A DNA stretch of 64,000 nt from Agapetus fuscipes (Eukaryota > Arthropoda > Insecta > Trichoptera > Glossosomatidae). The notes under the pieces are model-generated. The model had not been told where the DNA came from, made no database searches, and saw nothing but the letters and a program-made list of their open reading frames with translations. The stretch covers positions 10,762,170-10,826,169 of the forward strand of contig OX637361.1 of NCBI GenBank assembly GCA_951799405.1, written 5' to 3'. Below are positions 40,523 to 50,904 of the stretch, piece after piece. Positions within the stretch are counted from its first letter, which is position 1. Every line of letters begins with the position of its first letter. The position numbers were made by a program, and so were the translations under genes.

Positions 40523-41515
40523 TCTTCTTCTTCTAAATCTTGCTTCTCATTGCTGAGGGTTGTGACACGTGTGGAAGCAACCACTGTTAAGATTTGTAAT
40601 ATGCCTACCAGGAAATAGTTGTACTTTAGTCTATGGTATTTTGCAACCAACTTCATGTCAATGTTAACTATTTCCTTCCTCATTCTCCTTTCTCAAAACT
40701 TGACAGCAACATGTCCGTTCGCTCTAATCTACCTACTGTAATCATGTGATGCTTTTTAATTAGTATTAAGTTAAATAAACATTGTGAACAAAGTAAAACA
40801 TACATTGCAGTTGTTAGTTTAGTGATTCAAACAAAATCCAGTGACCTAACAGAACAATGGCAAATTTCGGCCAACAACTCTTCTCCATTCCTCTCTTGAA
40901 TGCGCTGCCCACAGCGCTTCAACCACCAAGGTATCTGCTGCAATTTTCACTTTGGTAGGTCCATCGGGTAGGAAATCTTCTTCTTCCTCTTTTCCCATCC
41001 AAGCCACCGATCAAAACCAGTCGTTCCAGGCTATCCTCATTGCCACGGAAAATGTGTCCGAAAAACGGAAGAATGCGGCGTGTGCATATATTGACCAGAG
41101 TCAAGCTATCCATACGTAGACCCCGACGAATAGACTCTTTGGTACGTCTAGGCGTCCAAGAGATTCGGAGCATGCGCCTCCAGCATCACATTTTGAAAGC
41201 GTCAATTTTTCTTCTTTCTGCTGTTTTTATGTTCTATGACTCAGCAGCATGGAGAAAAAATAGAATGGACCAGACTCCTGACAAGCTTTATCTTGGTGCT
41301 GTTACTCACACATCGGTCTTTCCATATTTTGTCCAGCTGAGACATGGCATTTTTGGCAATGGCGATACGACGTCTGATCTCTTCGTCACAAAATATGTAA
41401 TCCTCTGTAAAATATGTGCGTACTCCAGTTTTGAGTAGAAGTTTTTGGCTTACACGCACGGCTGCTGACAGTGGAGAGTTGCTGTCTGGGATCTGTTTAT
41501 GGTGGTCTATCAAAG
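40523..41515 (-). mobile_element. third non-LTR retrotransposon type, C-terminal region, interrupted
   Basis: Minus-strand pieces read EEIRRRIAIAKNAMSQLDKI then WKDRCVSNSTKIKLVRSLVH (41241-41513), and after frameshifts MLRISWTPRRTKESI and RRILPFFGHIFRGNEDSLER with KRGRRRFPTRWTYQ (40919-41173). This is the post-catalytic C-terminal region of a different insect-type LINE from LINE-L. Its 3' UTR (40523-40584 and 40874-40920) is split by a ~289-bp insertion; 47263-47360 shows the uninterrupted order. Confidence 0.78.
40585..40873 (+). mobile_element. insertion in the LINE 3' UTR, possibly LTR-like
   Basis: Comparison with 47263-47360 shows the LINE is interrupted between 'gaagcaac' and 'ctcttctcc'. 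The insert starts TGTTAAG and ends GGCCA (TG..CA), with near-identical flanks ACCAC and ACAAC (one mismatch). AATAAA lies near 40775. This could be a solo LTR with 5-bp duplication (BEL/Pao or Copia type), but the assignment is weak. Confidence 0.45.
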
Positions 41516-41644
41516 CTCAAGGTTCCCTACGTTTTGTTTATACCTGAGATGGGCTTCTTCAGCGTGAATATGATATGATGACGATGATCTTGATGAAATT
41601 GTTACGAAATTGTAAACTGTTTCATCAACATCAATATCAGATCA

Positions 41645-41722
41645 CATCACCTTCAGGCTAAAGAACCCCATCGTAAACATGTGTGAAACGTCCGGAAGCT
41701 CCAACTCCGATAGACCACGGCA
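41645..41722 (+). repeat. D-repeat copy
   Basis: 'aaagaaccccatcgtaaaca', 'gaaacgtccggaagctcc' and 'gatagaccacggc' are also found at 52757-52845. Confidence 0.5.
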
Positions 41723-41726
41723 TCAA

Positions 41727-42059
41727 CGCAACGCAACTCAACTAAGCTACACATATGGTGTAACTTCTTGCCGCGTTATCCCCGAAGGGGCATGTGGCGA
41801 GTTGAACCTATTTATTTTTACAGGTAAGGGGGCCGGCCTTACGCCAACCACTTCAGTTAAAGTGGGGGTTTCCCAGCTCCCGAGGGTGCTGGTACTCATT
41901 TCTCGTGAAGGCTGAGTAAACCTTGCCGGTATTTTATTATGGGGTTTGAAATAAACACCGAAATAGGAAATCATTTCTGACACCCTCCTCGGTGGGATTC
42001 GAACCCCAGCTCACGGGGTAGGATGCAAGCACTCTACCAACTGAGCTATCGACCGGACT
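41727..42059 (-). mobile_element. SINE-2, full length
   Basis: Antisense: 'caactaagctacacatatgg', 'cttacgccaaccacttcagt', 'gcctgagtaaacc'-like body, box-B complement 'ggtgggattcgaaccccagc' and head complement 'ctgagctatcgaccggact'. Confidence 0.88.
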
Positions 42060-42789
42060 AATATATAATATCAGTTCTCGGAAAACAAATTGTCATTCAT
42101 ATTTTTGTATGTAAAAAATATGCTGGTCTTCTCTGAATAAAAAAATAAATCGTTAACGATTAAAAATGTTAATCCATTAAAGTTATTGTACTTAAGTTAA
42201 GTTGTACAAAAATTACGAATTCTTTCCGGTACCGCCATGCCTCAAGGTTCATTTCAGACATATATCAATGTTCGACGTTATGCTTCTGCCCTACACAACA
42301 ATGCGTGCTATACATTAATATCAAACTACCCTAAACAAAAATACAGAAGGCTTTCTCCTAGCGAGAAGGACTTAACGCAACCCCTCGCCGGGAAAAGAAA
42401 GCCGAAAATACAGGGGATCCCCGTTAGACTTAGGACGTTTTGTTTGGTGAAAGTTGCTCTGAGGGGGCCTTTCGTTTCGGAATCGAACCTTGCAAGCTGT
42501 TACCGAAACCGCGATGCTTCAATATGGTTAGCCGGAGCTTTGTCCCTTGAAAGTTGTGGGTGGAAAATACCTCAGAGTGTAGAGTGTGTTTTTTTTTTGT
42601 GAAAAATAAAATGTGTTTTTTGTGTTTTCTTTTTGTGTGCAGGTTTTTGAGTGAAAAAATGGCGATGAGTGAATAGAAATCTTTTGAAACCTTTTTGTTA
42701 CAATTGATAGTGTTTCTTGGCGAATGGGGTACTCACCAAGTTCCTGCTTATAGCAGCAGCATCTTAAGTAAAATAGCCATGATGATAGG
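42060..42789. other. unannotated spacer with one open frame
   Basis: A 121-residue frame at 42237-42602 (MPQGSFQTYINVRRY...) shows no domain, and nothing around it suggests a gene. The stretch 42390-42560 is locally GC-richer. Confidence 0.3.
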
Positions 42790-42962
42790 TCCCTGTTTCA
42801 GGGAATGTCGGCAAGAGTTGCAGGGCTTATGTTCATTTGAGGTTTGGATTTTATGTGTAAGTACACAATCAGCATTTGTCAGCGCGAACTACACGTGTTT
42901 GTTTGTGGGCATACATCTGAGAGCTTTGAATGAATATATCCTCGCAACTTAGATTATAGATA
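42790..42962 (+). repeat. A-repeat, 5' third missing
   Basis: Starts at GTCCCTGTTTCAGGGAATG and ends in ATAGATAGATAGG; then a TGGTA-type microsatellite (42967-43010) and (AAT)n. Confidence 0.85.
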
Positions 42963-43191
42963 GATAGGTTGGTATGGTATGGTATTGGTATTGGTACGGT
43001 ATAGGTTGGATAATAATAATAATAATTTATTTCTGGAGATTAATACAATTCTGTAATAAGTGAAATATATTGAACCATATATTGAACAAACTTTATTTTG
43101 GAGGGCTGGAGCCTAAACTAGGTCTTGCCTGTTCTTATAGGTCTCCAGTCACTCCGTGTGCGTGTGTGTGTGTGTGCGGTTGGATAGGTAG

Positions 43192-43449
43192 GTCCTTGAC
43201 TGATAGGTTGGTAAGAGGCTGACCACCCGTGCTGTAAAAATCGGTTCACTTTTGCCAATGCCACCCCGGTTCAGGGAACGGCGGCAGGAGTTGCAAGGTT
43301 TATGTTCATGTGAGGTTTTGATTATTTGTATGCACACACAGAATGTGTAGGCGTGAACCTACATGTGCCTGTCTGTGGGCATGTATTTAATATGAGCCTT
43401 AAATGTTAACACATCTTTGCAGCTTAGATTATAGATTACAGATAGATAG
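43192..43449 (+). repeat. A-repeat, complete copy, variant subfamily
   Basis: GTCCTTGACTGATAGGTTGG, GCCACCCCGGTTCAGG, 'aatgtgtaggcgtgaaccta', GCAGCTTAGATTATAGATT. Confidence 0.9.
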
Positions 43450-43795
43450 TCGATCTTCACTAGTAAATGGGATCGAGACAATGGCAGAAGATTACGAGAT
43501 TACTGTAGTTTTTATTGTAGGTAAAAGTTTGTATTAAGTACACAGATTTTTTTTACGGAAATAGTTATTTATTTGAAAAAAAACGGTATCCAGCACATAA
43601 ATTTATTGTACGCATAACGCTAATATTAATCAAATAATGTATTTTCATAGTCCCATATTAAGTCGTACGCAAGTCCCCCACCATACCGCATGCCACCACA
43701 CTCTGTTTGCATTCCTCCTTGAGACTCGCAATTCTTCGCCGTTCACCGCAAATACTTTCATTCCACGGGCCTTTCTAGGTCCATTATAATCTGTT
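43450..43795. other. unannotated spacer
   Basis: Nothing recognised. Confidence 0.4.
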
Positions 43796-44004
43796 TAATC
43801 TAATCTGAATTGCAAAGATATGTAACATTAAGGATTCACATTATATGCATTTTCACAAGCAGACACGTACAAGTTCGCGCAATATAAAAATCCAAACCTC
43901 AAATGAACATACACTCTGCAACTCTTGCCGAACTTCCCTTAAACACGGGTGACATTGGCAAAGAGAACCATTTTCTAGAACATGAGAAGTCAACCGCATA
44001 ACAA
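43796..44004 (-). repeat. A-repeat, with internal deletion
   Basis: Antisense; missing about 35 bp between 'caagttcgcgc' and 'aatataaaaatccaaac'. Confidence 0.8.
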
Positions 44005-44009
44005 GGATC

Positions 44010-44490
44010 TTCAGGTCTTTATATGTCCCCCAGATCCTTCCAGGTTCCTCCAAGTTCTTTTAACACCCCCTAGGTCCCTCCAGACCCTTCTGAATTCTTC
44101 CAAACAATTTTAAGTCGCCTTATATCCCTTCCAGATCCTTTCAGGCCCTTCCGGGCTCTTTTATGTCCCTCTAAGAACTTCCGGGTCCCCTCATATCGTT
44201 CCAGGTCCTTTTTAATTCCTCCAGATTCCTTCAGATCCTTCCAGGCTACTCCAGACTCTTCAAAGTCCCTTTATGTCCTTCCATATTCATCCAGGTTCAC
44301 CCAAGTCCTTCCAATTTTTTTCCAATTCTTTCAAATCTTTTCAGGTCCCTCCAGGTCTCACCAGGTCCCTGCAGATTCTTCCAGGTCCCCCCAGGTCTTA
44401 CCAGGTCCCTGCAGATTCTTCCAGGTCCCCCCAGGTCTCGCCAGACTTCTGAAGATTCTTCCAGGTCCCCCCAGGTCCTTCTTAGGCCTT
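44010..44490 (+). repeat. pyrimidine-rich low-complexity tract with ~45-bp higher-order repeat
   Basis: A chain of 10-15 bp words around CCAGGTCCTT; between 44355 and 44480 a ~45-bp unit (CAGGTCCCTGCAGATTCTTC then CAGGTCCCCCCAGGTCT) repeats about 2.7 times. Strong C/T over G/A strand bias. Confidence 0.85.
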
Positions 44491-44769
44491 CGCAATAAAC
44501 ATCCCCCAGTTCTCAACCCCCCTACCTCCCCCCAGGGTGGGAGGAATCTCAAGGGGAGGCGGACGTGCCCACCCAAGACGCTCACGCAAAAGCCGAGGAT
44601 ATAGCTGAAGGGTGACTAAGGTAGTTTGGTTTTTTTGTGTTAAAAACCAATGTTTTTTATGTTAAAAACCAATGTTTTTCTAATGCTAAAAGTTGACAAA
44701 AAAATATTTTTCATTTATAAACTTTTATGCTACATAGGTATGAGGCTAGTAATAGTGAAAATTGATTTT

Positions 44770-44972
44770 TATATGACTCCTAAATTTTGAAAATGAAATC
44801 ATGCTTGCACAGTATGCTTCATCTGCAATTAAAAGAATAGAGATCCAAATTTTCAATGAAAATAAACCATGTAACTCTTGCCAACCGTCCTGAAAATAGG
44901 GATAACACTAGAAAGTTAACTATTTTTTTAGTATGTGTGGTCAACGTCGTACCAGCTTATAAGTCAAGGAAC
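44770..44972 (-). repeat. A-repeat, strongly degenerate
   Basis: Antisense 'aaaccatgtaactcttgcca' to 'taccagcttataagtcaagg'. Confidence 0.65.
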
Positions 44973-45053
44973 GAAAATTCTACTATTTAACAATTTGATG
45001 ACTTGTGCAAGTATAAAGACTAAAAATTGATTAATAATTATTATTCGCCACTA

Positions 45054-45223
45054 GCAAGTAAGCTACGCATATAGTGCAACTTTTTGCCGCGTTATCCTCG
45101 ACGGGTTTCGCATGTGGCGATTAGAACCTATTTATTTTTACAGGTAAAGCAGCCGGCCTTACACCACCCACTTAAGTTTAAGTGGGAGTTTCCCAGCAAT
45201 ACTCATTTCTTGTGAAGGCTGAG
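45054..45223 (-). mobile_element. SINE-2, 3' part, left of a SINE-1 insertion
   Basis: Antisense 'gcaagtaagctacgcatata' to 'tcttgtgaaggctgag'; continues at 45547. Confidence 0.82.
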
Positions 45224-45232
45224 TAATAACTT

Positions 45233-45537
45233 GGACCGGTCCGTAGTCCAGTGGCAACACTTCGGACTCGTTAATGGAAGGTTGTGGATTCGGATCCCGA
45301 CGGAGCACAAAAAATATACCATTTATATATTTTGAATGTGCTCTTCGCTGAATTGAAAAATTCATAAACCTTTTCCAAAGACCGGTCACTGAAAGGTCCA
45401 TCCAACCTTACAACAACTGGCTTGAGAATTGGCGCTTTCTACAGCGACGACCAAGCTCGCAGAGGGCTCTTGAGGTGTAATACACACAAAAACAGCGCTC
45501 ACCAAATAAATCATCCTAATATAATTATTATTATTAT
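45233..45537 (+). mobile_element. SINE-1, full length, inserted in a SINE-2
   Basis: Begins GGACCGGTCCGTAGTCCAG and ends with an (ATT)n tail. It is flanked by TAATAACTT (45224-45232) and TAATACCTT (45538-45546), a 9-bp duplication with one mismatch, which fixes both ends: 305 bp including tail. Confidence 0.92.
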
Positions 45538-45546
45538 TAATACCTT

Positions 45547-45680
45547 GCCGGTATTTTATTTTGGGTGTTTGAAATAAACATCGAAACTGAAAAATCATTT
45601 CTGACACCCTCGGAGGGATTTGAACCAGAGCTCTCGGCATGTCATGCAAGCACTCTACCAACTGAGCTTCCCACCGGACT
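45547..45680 (-). mobile_element. SINE-2, 5' part, right of a SINE-1 insertion
   Basis: Antisense 'gccggtattttattttgggt', 'tcatttctgacaccctcgg' and head complement 'caactgagcttcccaccgga'. Confidence 0.82.
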
Positions 45681-46005
45681 AATATAAATAAGTGAAAAAG
45701 TTGTTTTTACAATTCACAATATGATATTGTTACCATGGTCATCCCACATGCACTTGAAATAATAATTCTCATATCACTTTCTTTCCCGGCACGAGCATAC
45801 TCACGTGTACCTACACATGCTGCAACAGCTATAACTCCCGGGGAGATATATGGCCTTCTGATGATACAATCGAATCAAATAAACCCCCGATAAATCAATG
45901 TCCGCGGGATTTCTACCCCACATTCCCCACATGCAAGAAATATGGCAAGTGTGGTGCGTCAAAAATAGACGAATCCCGAAAAAAACAACATTTTCTTCGT
46001 CTATG
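45681..46005. other. unannotated spacer
   Basis: Nothing recognised. Confidence 0.4.
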
Positions 46006-46009
46006 ATAC

Positions 46010-46505
46010 TGTTATGTAAATATGAAATGTAAATATTGAAATAAGTATGGGTAGTTATAGTTATAAGAATCCTCATAAGTATTGGTGGGTAGGATCGATA
46101 ATTGTGTATAAGTGTAGAATTCTCTAGGCTAAGTAGGATTTGTTATAATTATAGGAATTCTGTATTGTATTGGTAGGTAGGATTGATGGTTGTAGAGAAG
46201 TCTCTAGATATTACGTGAAGCATCGAGAAATAATAATTACTATGCCTTTCTGGAATTGTCTAGCGACTATAGGATCTAGACTATACTGCTTTAGAGAGTA
46301 TAAAGGGTGCGAGTGGCCTGCAGAGCGAGCAGTGTCATACGAGATTTACAAACACATAGAACTAACTTGATCAGTGAACAGAAACCAAGTGGAATAGTCG
46401 AGAAAGCTTTGTGAAAATAAATATGTAAAAGTGTAAAATAAATAAGTGTATAAGAAGACCTGTGTATTTTAATTTCAAAGACTTTTGAACCCTAATTTCG
46501 TAACA
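46010..46505 (+). mobile_element. solo LTR, Gypsy-type, 496 bp
   Basis: Starts TGTTATG, ends CGTAACA, with ATAC directly outside each end (46006-46009 and 46506-46509). Promoter-like TATAAAGG at 46299, an initiator-like GATCAGTGAAC about 70 bp later, and AATAAA signals near 46420-46440 fit U3-R-U5 order on the plus strand. The left third holds an imperfect internal duplication (ggtgggtaggatcgat and ggtaggtaggattgat). Confidence 0.82.
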
Positions 46506-46673
46506 ATACATTTGAAATAAACTGCATGTATACTGTATAGAGCTATTTATTACAGCGTTGTCCAAGAAGGCGTCGCATGTCGTGTGTGAATTATATTTTT
46601 TGTTGTATCCTTGTTGATTTTGCCAGTATTACAATATATTTCCATTTCAATATATTTTAATTTTATTGAATAT

Positions 46674-46930
46674 TTCCTTGACTTATAGGTTGGTATGCGG
46701 CTGACCACCCATGTTGTATAAAATGGTTCACTTTTCCAATGTCACCCCTGTTTCAGAGAAGGTCGGCAAGAGTTGCAGGGCTTTTGTTCATTTGAGATTG
46801 GGTTTTAGATTGTAGGTCCACATGCGGCATGTGTGAGCGCGAAATTATGCGTGTCTGCTTGTGGGAATGCATTTAATATGAACCTCAAATGATACATAGC
46901 TTTGCAACTTAGATCTAGATTTAGATTTAG
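46674..46930 (+). repeat. A-repeat, complete copy
   Basis: TTCCTTGACTTATAGGTTGG to a TTTAGA-type tail. Confidence 0.92.
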
Positions 46931-47082
46931 GCAATATAATATTTTCAGATGCAGTTTTTTTTGGTATTTTATTTCTTCAACGGGTTTTTACAATCTGAGT
47001 TGACAATAAATTGTTACAATCCAATCTGTCTTATCTACTCTATCATACAGTTTTACGAGTATTTACAGTGATGCCAACATTT

Positions 47083-47262
47083 ATACAGGTAAGGGAACCA
47101 GCCTAACGCCTATCAGTTTCGTTAAAGACGAGGATTAAATCGCATTTTTGTGAAGGCTTAAAAAACCTTGGATCTTCTATGGGTTGTTTGGGTTAAATTA
47201 AACAGCAAACCGTGAAATGATTTCTGATACCCTTGGTGAGGTCGAACCCTAGCTCATTGGGT
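47083..47262 (-). mobile_element. SINE-2, partial
   Basis: Antisense 'atttatacaggtaagg', 'ttttgtgaaggcttaaaaaa' and 'ggtgaggtcgaaccctagct'; degenerate, and abuts a LINE 3' end. Confidence 0.68.
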
Positions 47263-47360
47263 TTTTCTTCTTAATCTTGCTGAGGGTTGTGATCCTTGTA
47301 GAAGCAACCTCTCTTCTCCAGTTTTCTCTTGACTGCGCTGCCCGTAGCATTCTAGATCAT
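47263..47360 (-). mobile_element. third LINE type, 3' UTR fragment
   Basis: Antisense 'cttgctgagggttgtgatcc', 'gaagcaacctctcttctcc', 'ctgcgctgcccgtagc'. Matches 40523-40584 joined to 40874-40920, and so shows the uninterrupted order. Confidence 0.62.
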
Positions 47361-48219
47361 CAGCATTGAACCTAAAAATACAGAGGAAAATTATGTTTTA
47401 GTACTGAACTTTTCGTGTACTAGATGACTACAGTTGGGAAGACGGTATGATCTTTTTCTATACACATCTCTCTCGCACTAATGGTATGGCGCAACATGCT
47501 TTAACTTAGAGAGTAACTCTAATAAACTCCACTAACCTAGATTATTTTAAGGTTTAAGTAAAGAGTTCCTCCCAATTTGTCAATGACTGTGTGAGGATGC
47601 ACTGTAATGAGGGTAACCTGTTCTGCGCATAAAAAAATATCAAAAAACGACTCTGATGGAAACAAAAATGGAAACTGGGTATTGGTTTGGTTTGATTTGG
47701 TGCTTTAAAGCCAAACCCAAGCTCGCATAGGACCTTTCATGTGTGATTCACATAACACCGCAGCTCATCATGTGATAGAGAAGACTTTGTGCTGTTATGT
47801 TGGCTTTGCTTTCTTTCGATATCCGACCCCACCCATATCTCGAAGATTGTGAGTGATTGCATCAGATTCTGTTCTAGATCTTTCTTTTGCCACCGCGTAG
47901 GGGGAGGAACGCTGAGGGAAACATATGCGGACAGACAATGTATGCCGTATAAAGCCTAAGTAAGAAATGACGAGGCGTCATACAGGGATTTGCTGAGATG
48001 ATTTATCACTCAAACAGATATTCGTAAACAACGCTTTGAGAACTCATTGATTTCTTAGCGTTATTTCGGAAAATGATGATGAATTCCATTTTCCATAATT
48101 CCATTTACAGAATACGCTCATTTTTAGGTAGGTACCTACTACATACGTTGTGTACTTTCTACGAAATAAGTTTATAATTAAATTAAAAAATAATTCATTG
48201 TGAATAGTCTGGACAAAAA
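47361..48219. other. unannotated spacer
   Basis: About 0.85 kb. A possible decayed SINE-1 3' end lies at 47700-47770 ('aagctcgcataggacctttc'). Otherwise nothing recognised. Confidence 0.35.
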
Positions 48220-48224
48220 ATTGT

Positions 48225-48380
48225 AGATACTTTATATAGACAGCAATATTTTTGTGCGAATTACACCTGAAGAACCCTATTTTTTATGTTTGTCGCTAGT
48301 CATAAGGCTTGATAAATGTTTGTTTTTATGGTAAAAGACTTAATCCAGCGTAGAGCATATTTGAAATATTAAATGATGAT
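48225..48380 (-). mobile_element. SINE-1, decayed
   Basis: Antisense 'tttttgtgcgaattacacct' and 'agcgtagagcatatttgaaa' follow SINE-1 order with many changes; an old copy. Confidence 0.5.
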
Positions 48381-48730
48381 TTCAGGAAGAGCAAAAGAAT
48401 CGATTACGAAACTGTTGACCTATATAAACTGATAAGACCACAGAAGGTTAGTTTACTATCTCCACTTTTTGGGAGTTTTTCTTAAAATAGATTTGTGAAG
48501 AGGAAAGCAATTCACCAAGCTATTCTGCCTGGCATGAAACAGGTATTAATATCATCAATTTATAATTCATTATTGATTGTTTTAATGAATTATTAATTAA
48601 AAAGTACCCAATTACATCTGTTAAATAAAAAATAAATAAAAAAAAATAAACCAGGGTCAAAGTTATGGTCAAAAACGGGGATCAAACCAATAATTGAATA
48701 AATAAATAAATAAATTAAATAAATAAATAA
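48381..48730. other. spacer ending in an (AAAT)n run
   Basis: Nothing recognised until (AAAT)n at 48628-48730, which directly precedes an A-repeat. Confidence 0.45.
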
Positions 48731-48988
48731 TTCCTTGACTGATAGGTTAGTATGCAACTGACCAACCATACTGTAAAAAATGGTTCACTTTGCCAATGTC
48801 ACCCCTGTTTCAGGGAAGGTCGGCAAGAGTTGCAGGGCTTATGTTCATTTGAGATTGGGTTTTTTATATTGTAGGTCCACATGCGGCATGTGTAAGCGCG
48901 AAATTATGCATGTCTGCTTATGGGAATGCATTTAACATGAATCTCAAATGATACATATCTTTGCAGCTTAGATTTAGATAAGATTTAG
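48731..48988 (+). repeat. A-repeat, complete copy
   Basis: TTCCTTGACTGATAGGTTAG to a TTTAGA-type tail. Confidence 0.92.
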
Positions 48989-49813
48989 AAACCAACGTTA
49001 TTTCATTCCAAACACGCTAGAAAGATCAGCCCCCTTGGCTCCCTCGGCCATAACATCGACTAGTTAATTTGTCTAAACATTCCATTCGCTTTTAATCCAC
49101 CTTCTTCTCATGGCTTTCATGCATCATGTTAAAATACACTTTGACCATCTTGTGTCATATTCCAACATGCCTACACCTTTGTTGTCATACCTTTAATTTT
49201 ATAATTGTTTGTCACTAACATTTAGTTTTTCTTTGATTTTTACTCTTTCAAATCGATACCACAGATCTTACAAAATGAACTGAAAGATTCTTAATGGTTC
49301 ATTTTGTTTACCAATCATTAAACATTGCAAAGAGCATCGGGGAAATTTAGGTCCCCTGTGAGACACCACCGCTTAGACTTCTTTGCCTAGAAATAAATTC
49401 TTGTAATTTGCAATCATCCCAGCCAGAGACCACATCTCGCAGTGGATAATTAAGCAGTCTCATTTGGCATTGGCTCGACACGGTGGTGCGGTGGGGCACG
49501 CAGCCAGTTTATGGGGCATGACGCGCGGCTTTGGGGGAAAGGGTTCGAGCTTTCTTTGGAGTTTTTATTGGTTTCAATCCGTGACTGTCAAGCCGAATGC
49601 TGGCCACGTTTTCCCGCTCGTTTTGGCGATGCGGGGAATCAAGCAAATTTTACTCCGTTATAATTTTTTGCTTCTTGACAGTTCCACCCTATTGAAAAGC
49701 TTAAAGTTGTATGAGCCAGATCTCGACGGTTTCAGAAAACAATGTTTTTTGTCGCGTTCTTTTACATTGACGTCATTTTTTATTCAGAATACTGGAAAAA
49801 TACCTTATTTTAT
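48989..49813. other. unannotated spacer with one open frame
   Basis: A 121-residue frame (49464-49829) starts MALARHGGAVGHAASLWG. It has no domain I recognise and ends inside the LTR-like sequence that follows, so it is doubtful as a gene. Confidence 0.3.
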
Positions 49814-50176
49814 TGTAACGAATGTATAGGTTCGCGCCTGTGTGTTTTTGTGATTGTGTGCCTAAGCGTGTTTACTAGTATAATGTGTTTGTGAGTATAT
49901 GCCTTTTTGAATGGTTAGTACTTCTGGTACTCTCTGGAAACATCCATTCGAGAGGAGTTTCGTGTGGTCTGGAACACGCAAGGTTAGGTCATTGGTCATA
50001 TATAAATACGGGCGGGGGTTCTGTGCATGATCAGTAGCCCTTTAATTACCGAGCCACGAAGCCAACAAAGCAGAAGTTACACAGTGAACCATATGTAATC
50101 GATTTTTTAAAAGTAAATACTGTAAAACAAAGTTACTGCAAATTTATTAAGAGTGAATCCAAAATAAATCATAACA
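49814..50176 (+). mobile_element. probable solo LTR, 363 bp
   Basis: Starts TGTAACG and ends CATAACA; flanks TTAT and ATAT agree at three of four bases. TATATAAATACGG at about 49999, an initiator-like TGATCAGTAGCCC about 30 bp later, and AATAAATC near the end give the order of an LTR promoter and polyadenylation region. Less certain than the other three because the duplication is imperfect. Confidence 0.6.
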
Positions 50177-50181
50177 ATATA

Positions 50182-50429
50182 TGAAGGCCTTAGAATCAAA
50201 AAGGCAAGTGTCCCATAGATAGTCTATAGGACACTAGTCCATAGGACACTTAACTAGTCTAAAGGACACAGTGTCCCATAGATAGTCTATAGGACACTAG
50301 TCCATAGGACACTTAACTAGTCTATAGGACACAGTGTCCCATAGATAGTCTATAGGACACTAATCCATAGGACACAGTGTCCCATAGATAGTCTATAGGA
50401 CACTTACCTTTTTGATTCTAATGCCCTCA
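50182..50429. mobile_element. foldback element with internal 63-bp tandem repeat
   Basis: The ends are inverted: GGCCTTAGAATCAAAAAGGC left and CCTTTTTGATTCTAATGCCC right, each followed inward by GTGTCCCATAGATAGTCTAT or its complement. The interior holds two 63-bp units starting at 50206 and 50269, then a shortened 43-bp unit. Individual words (ATAGATAGTCTAT, CTATAGGACAC) are themselves near-palindromic. No coding capacity. Confidence 0.85.
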
Positions 50430-50451
50430 AGTGTGTAGAGTTCTGTAGCTC

Positions 50452-50565
50452 GTAGGTTTATCTGTGGCTGACCACCTATACCGTAAAATAAGGTTCACTT
50501 TGTCAATGTCGCCACTTTGGAAAAGGGGCAAGAGTTGCAGGGCTGACGTTGATTCCTGTTTTTAT
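50452..50565 (+). repeat. A-repeat 5' half, degenerate
   Basis: 'taggtttatctgtggctgac', 'ggttcactttgtcaatgtcg', 'aagagttgcagggctgacg'. Confidence 0.75.
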
Positions 50566-50904
50566 TTCGTTTGAATCTTTTTAAATAAAATACTAGAATT
50601 TCCGCAATGCACATAAGCTTGGCCCATGCGTTTGATGGAGCGCAGCCCGTAGCGCCATCAAATCGACTAAAATGTGAAATTTCTTTTTAAACACGAGCGA
50701 TTTTCCGCAGGCCGGGGATGCATTACAATTAAAACGCTGTTCTTGCTAATTGTGGACGTGATGCTACAACACTGCAGAAACCTGCTGTACCCTGAAACGT
50801 ATTGATCAGGAGTTTAATCAAACAAAAACAGAAGTAGGCACTAAATAGTTAAGGCACAAATACAATGATAGTTGTAAAAAATGTTCAAGGGACTGTTATA
50901 TTGT
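50566..50904. other. unannotated spacer
   Basis: Nothing recognised. Confidence 0.4.

Noticed and set aside
42237..42602. 121-residue ORF as a gene
   Set aside because: No motif, low-complexity end, no flanking gene structure.
49464..49829. 121-residue ORF as a gene
   Set aside because: No recognisable domain, and its end runs into the LTR-like sequence.
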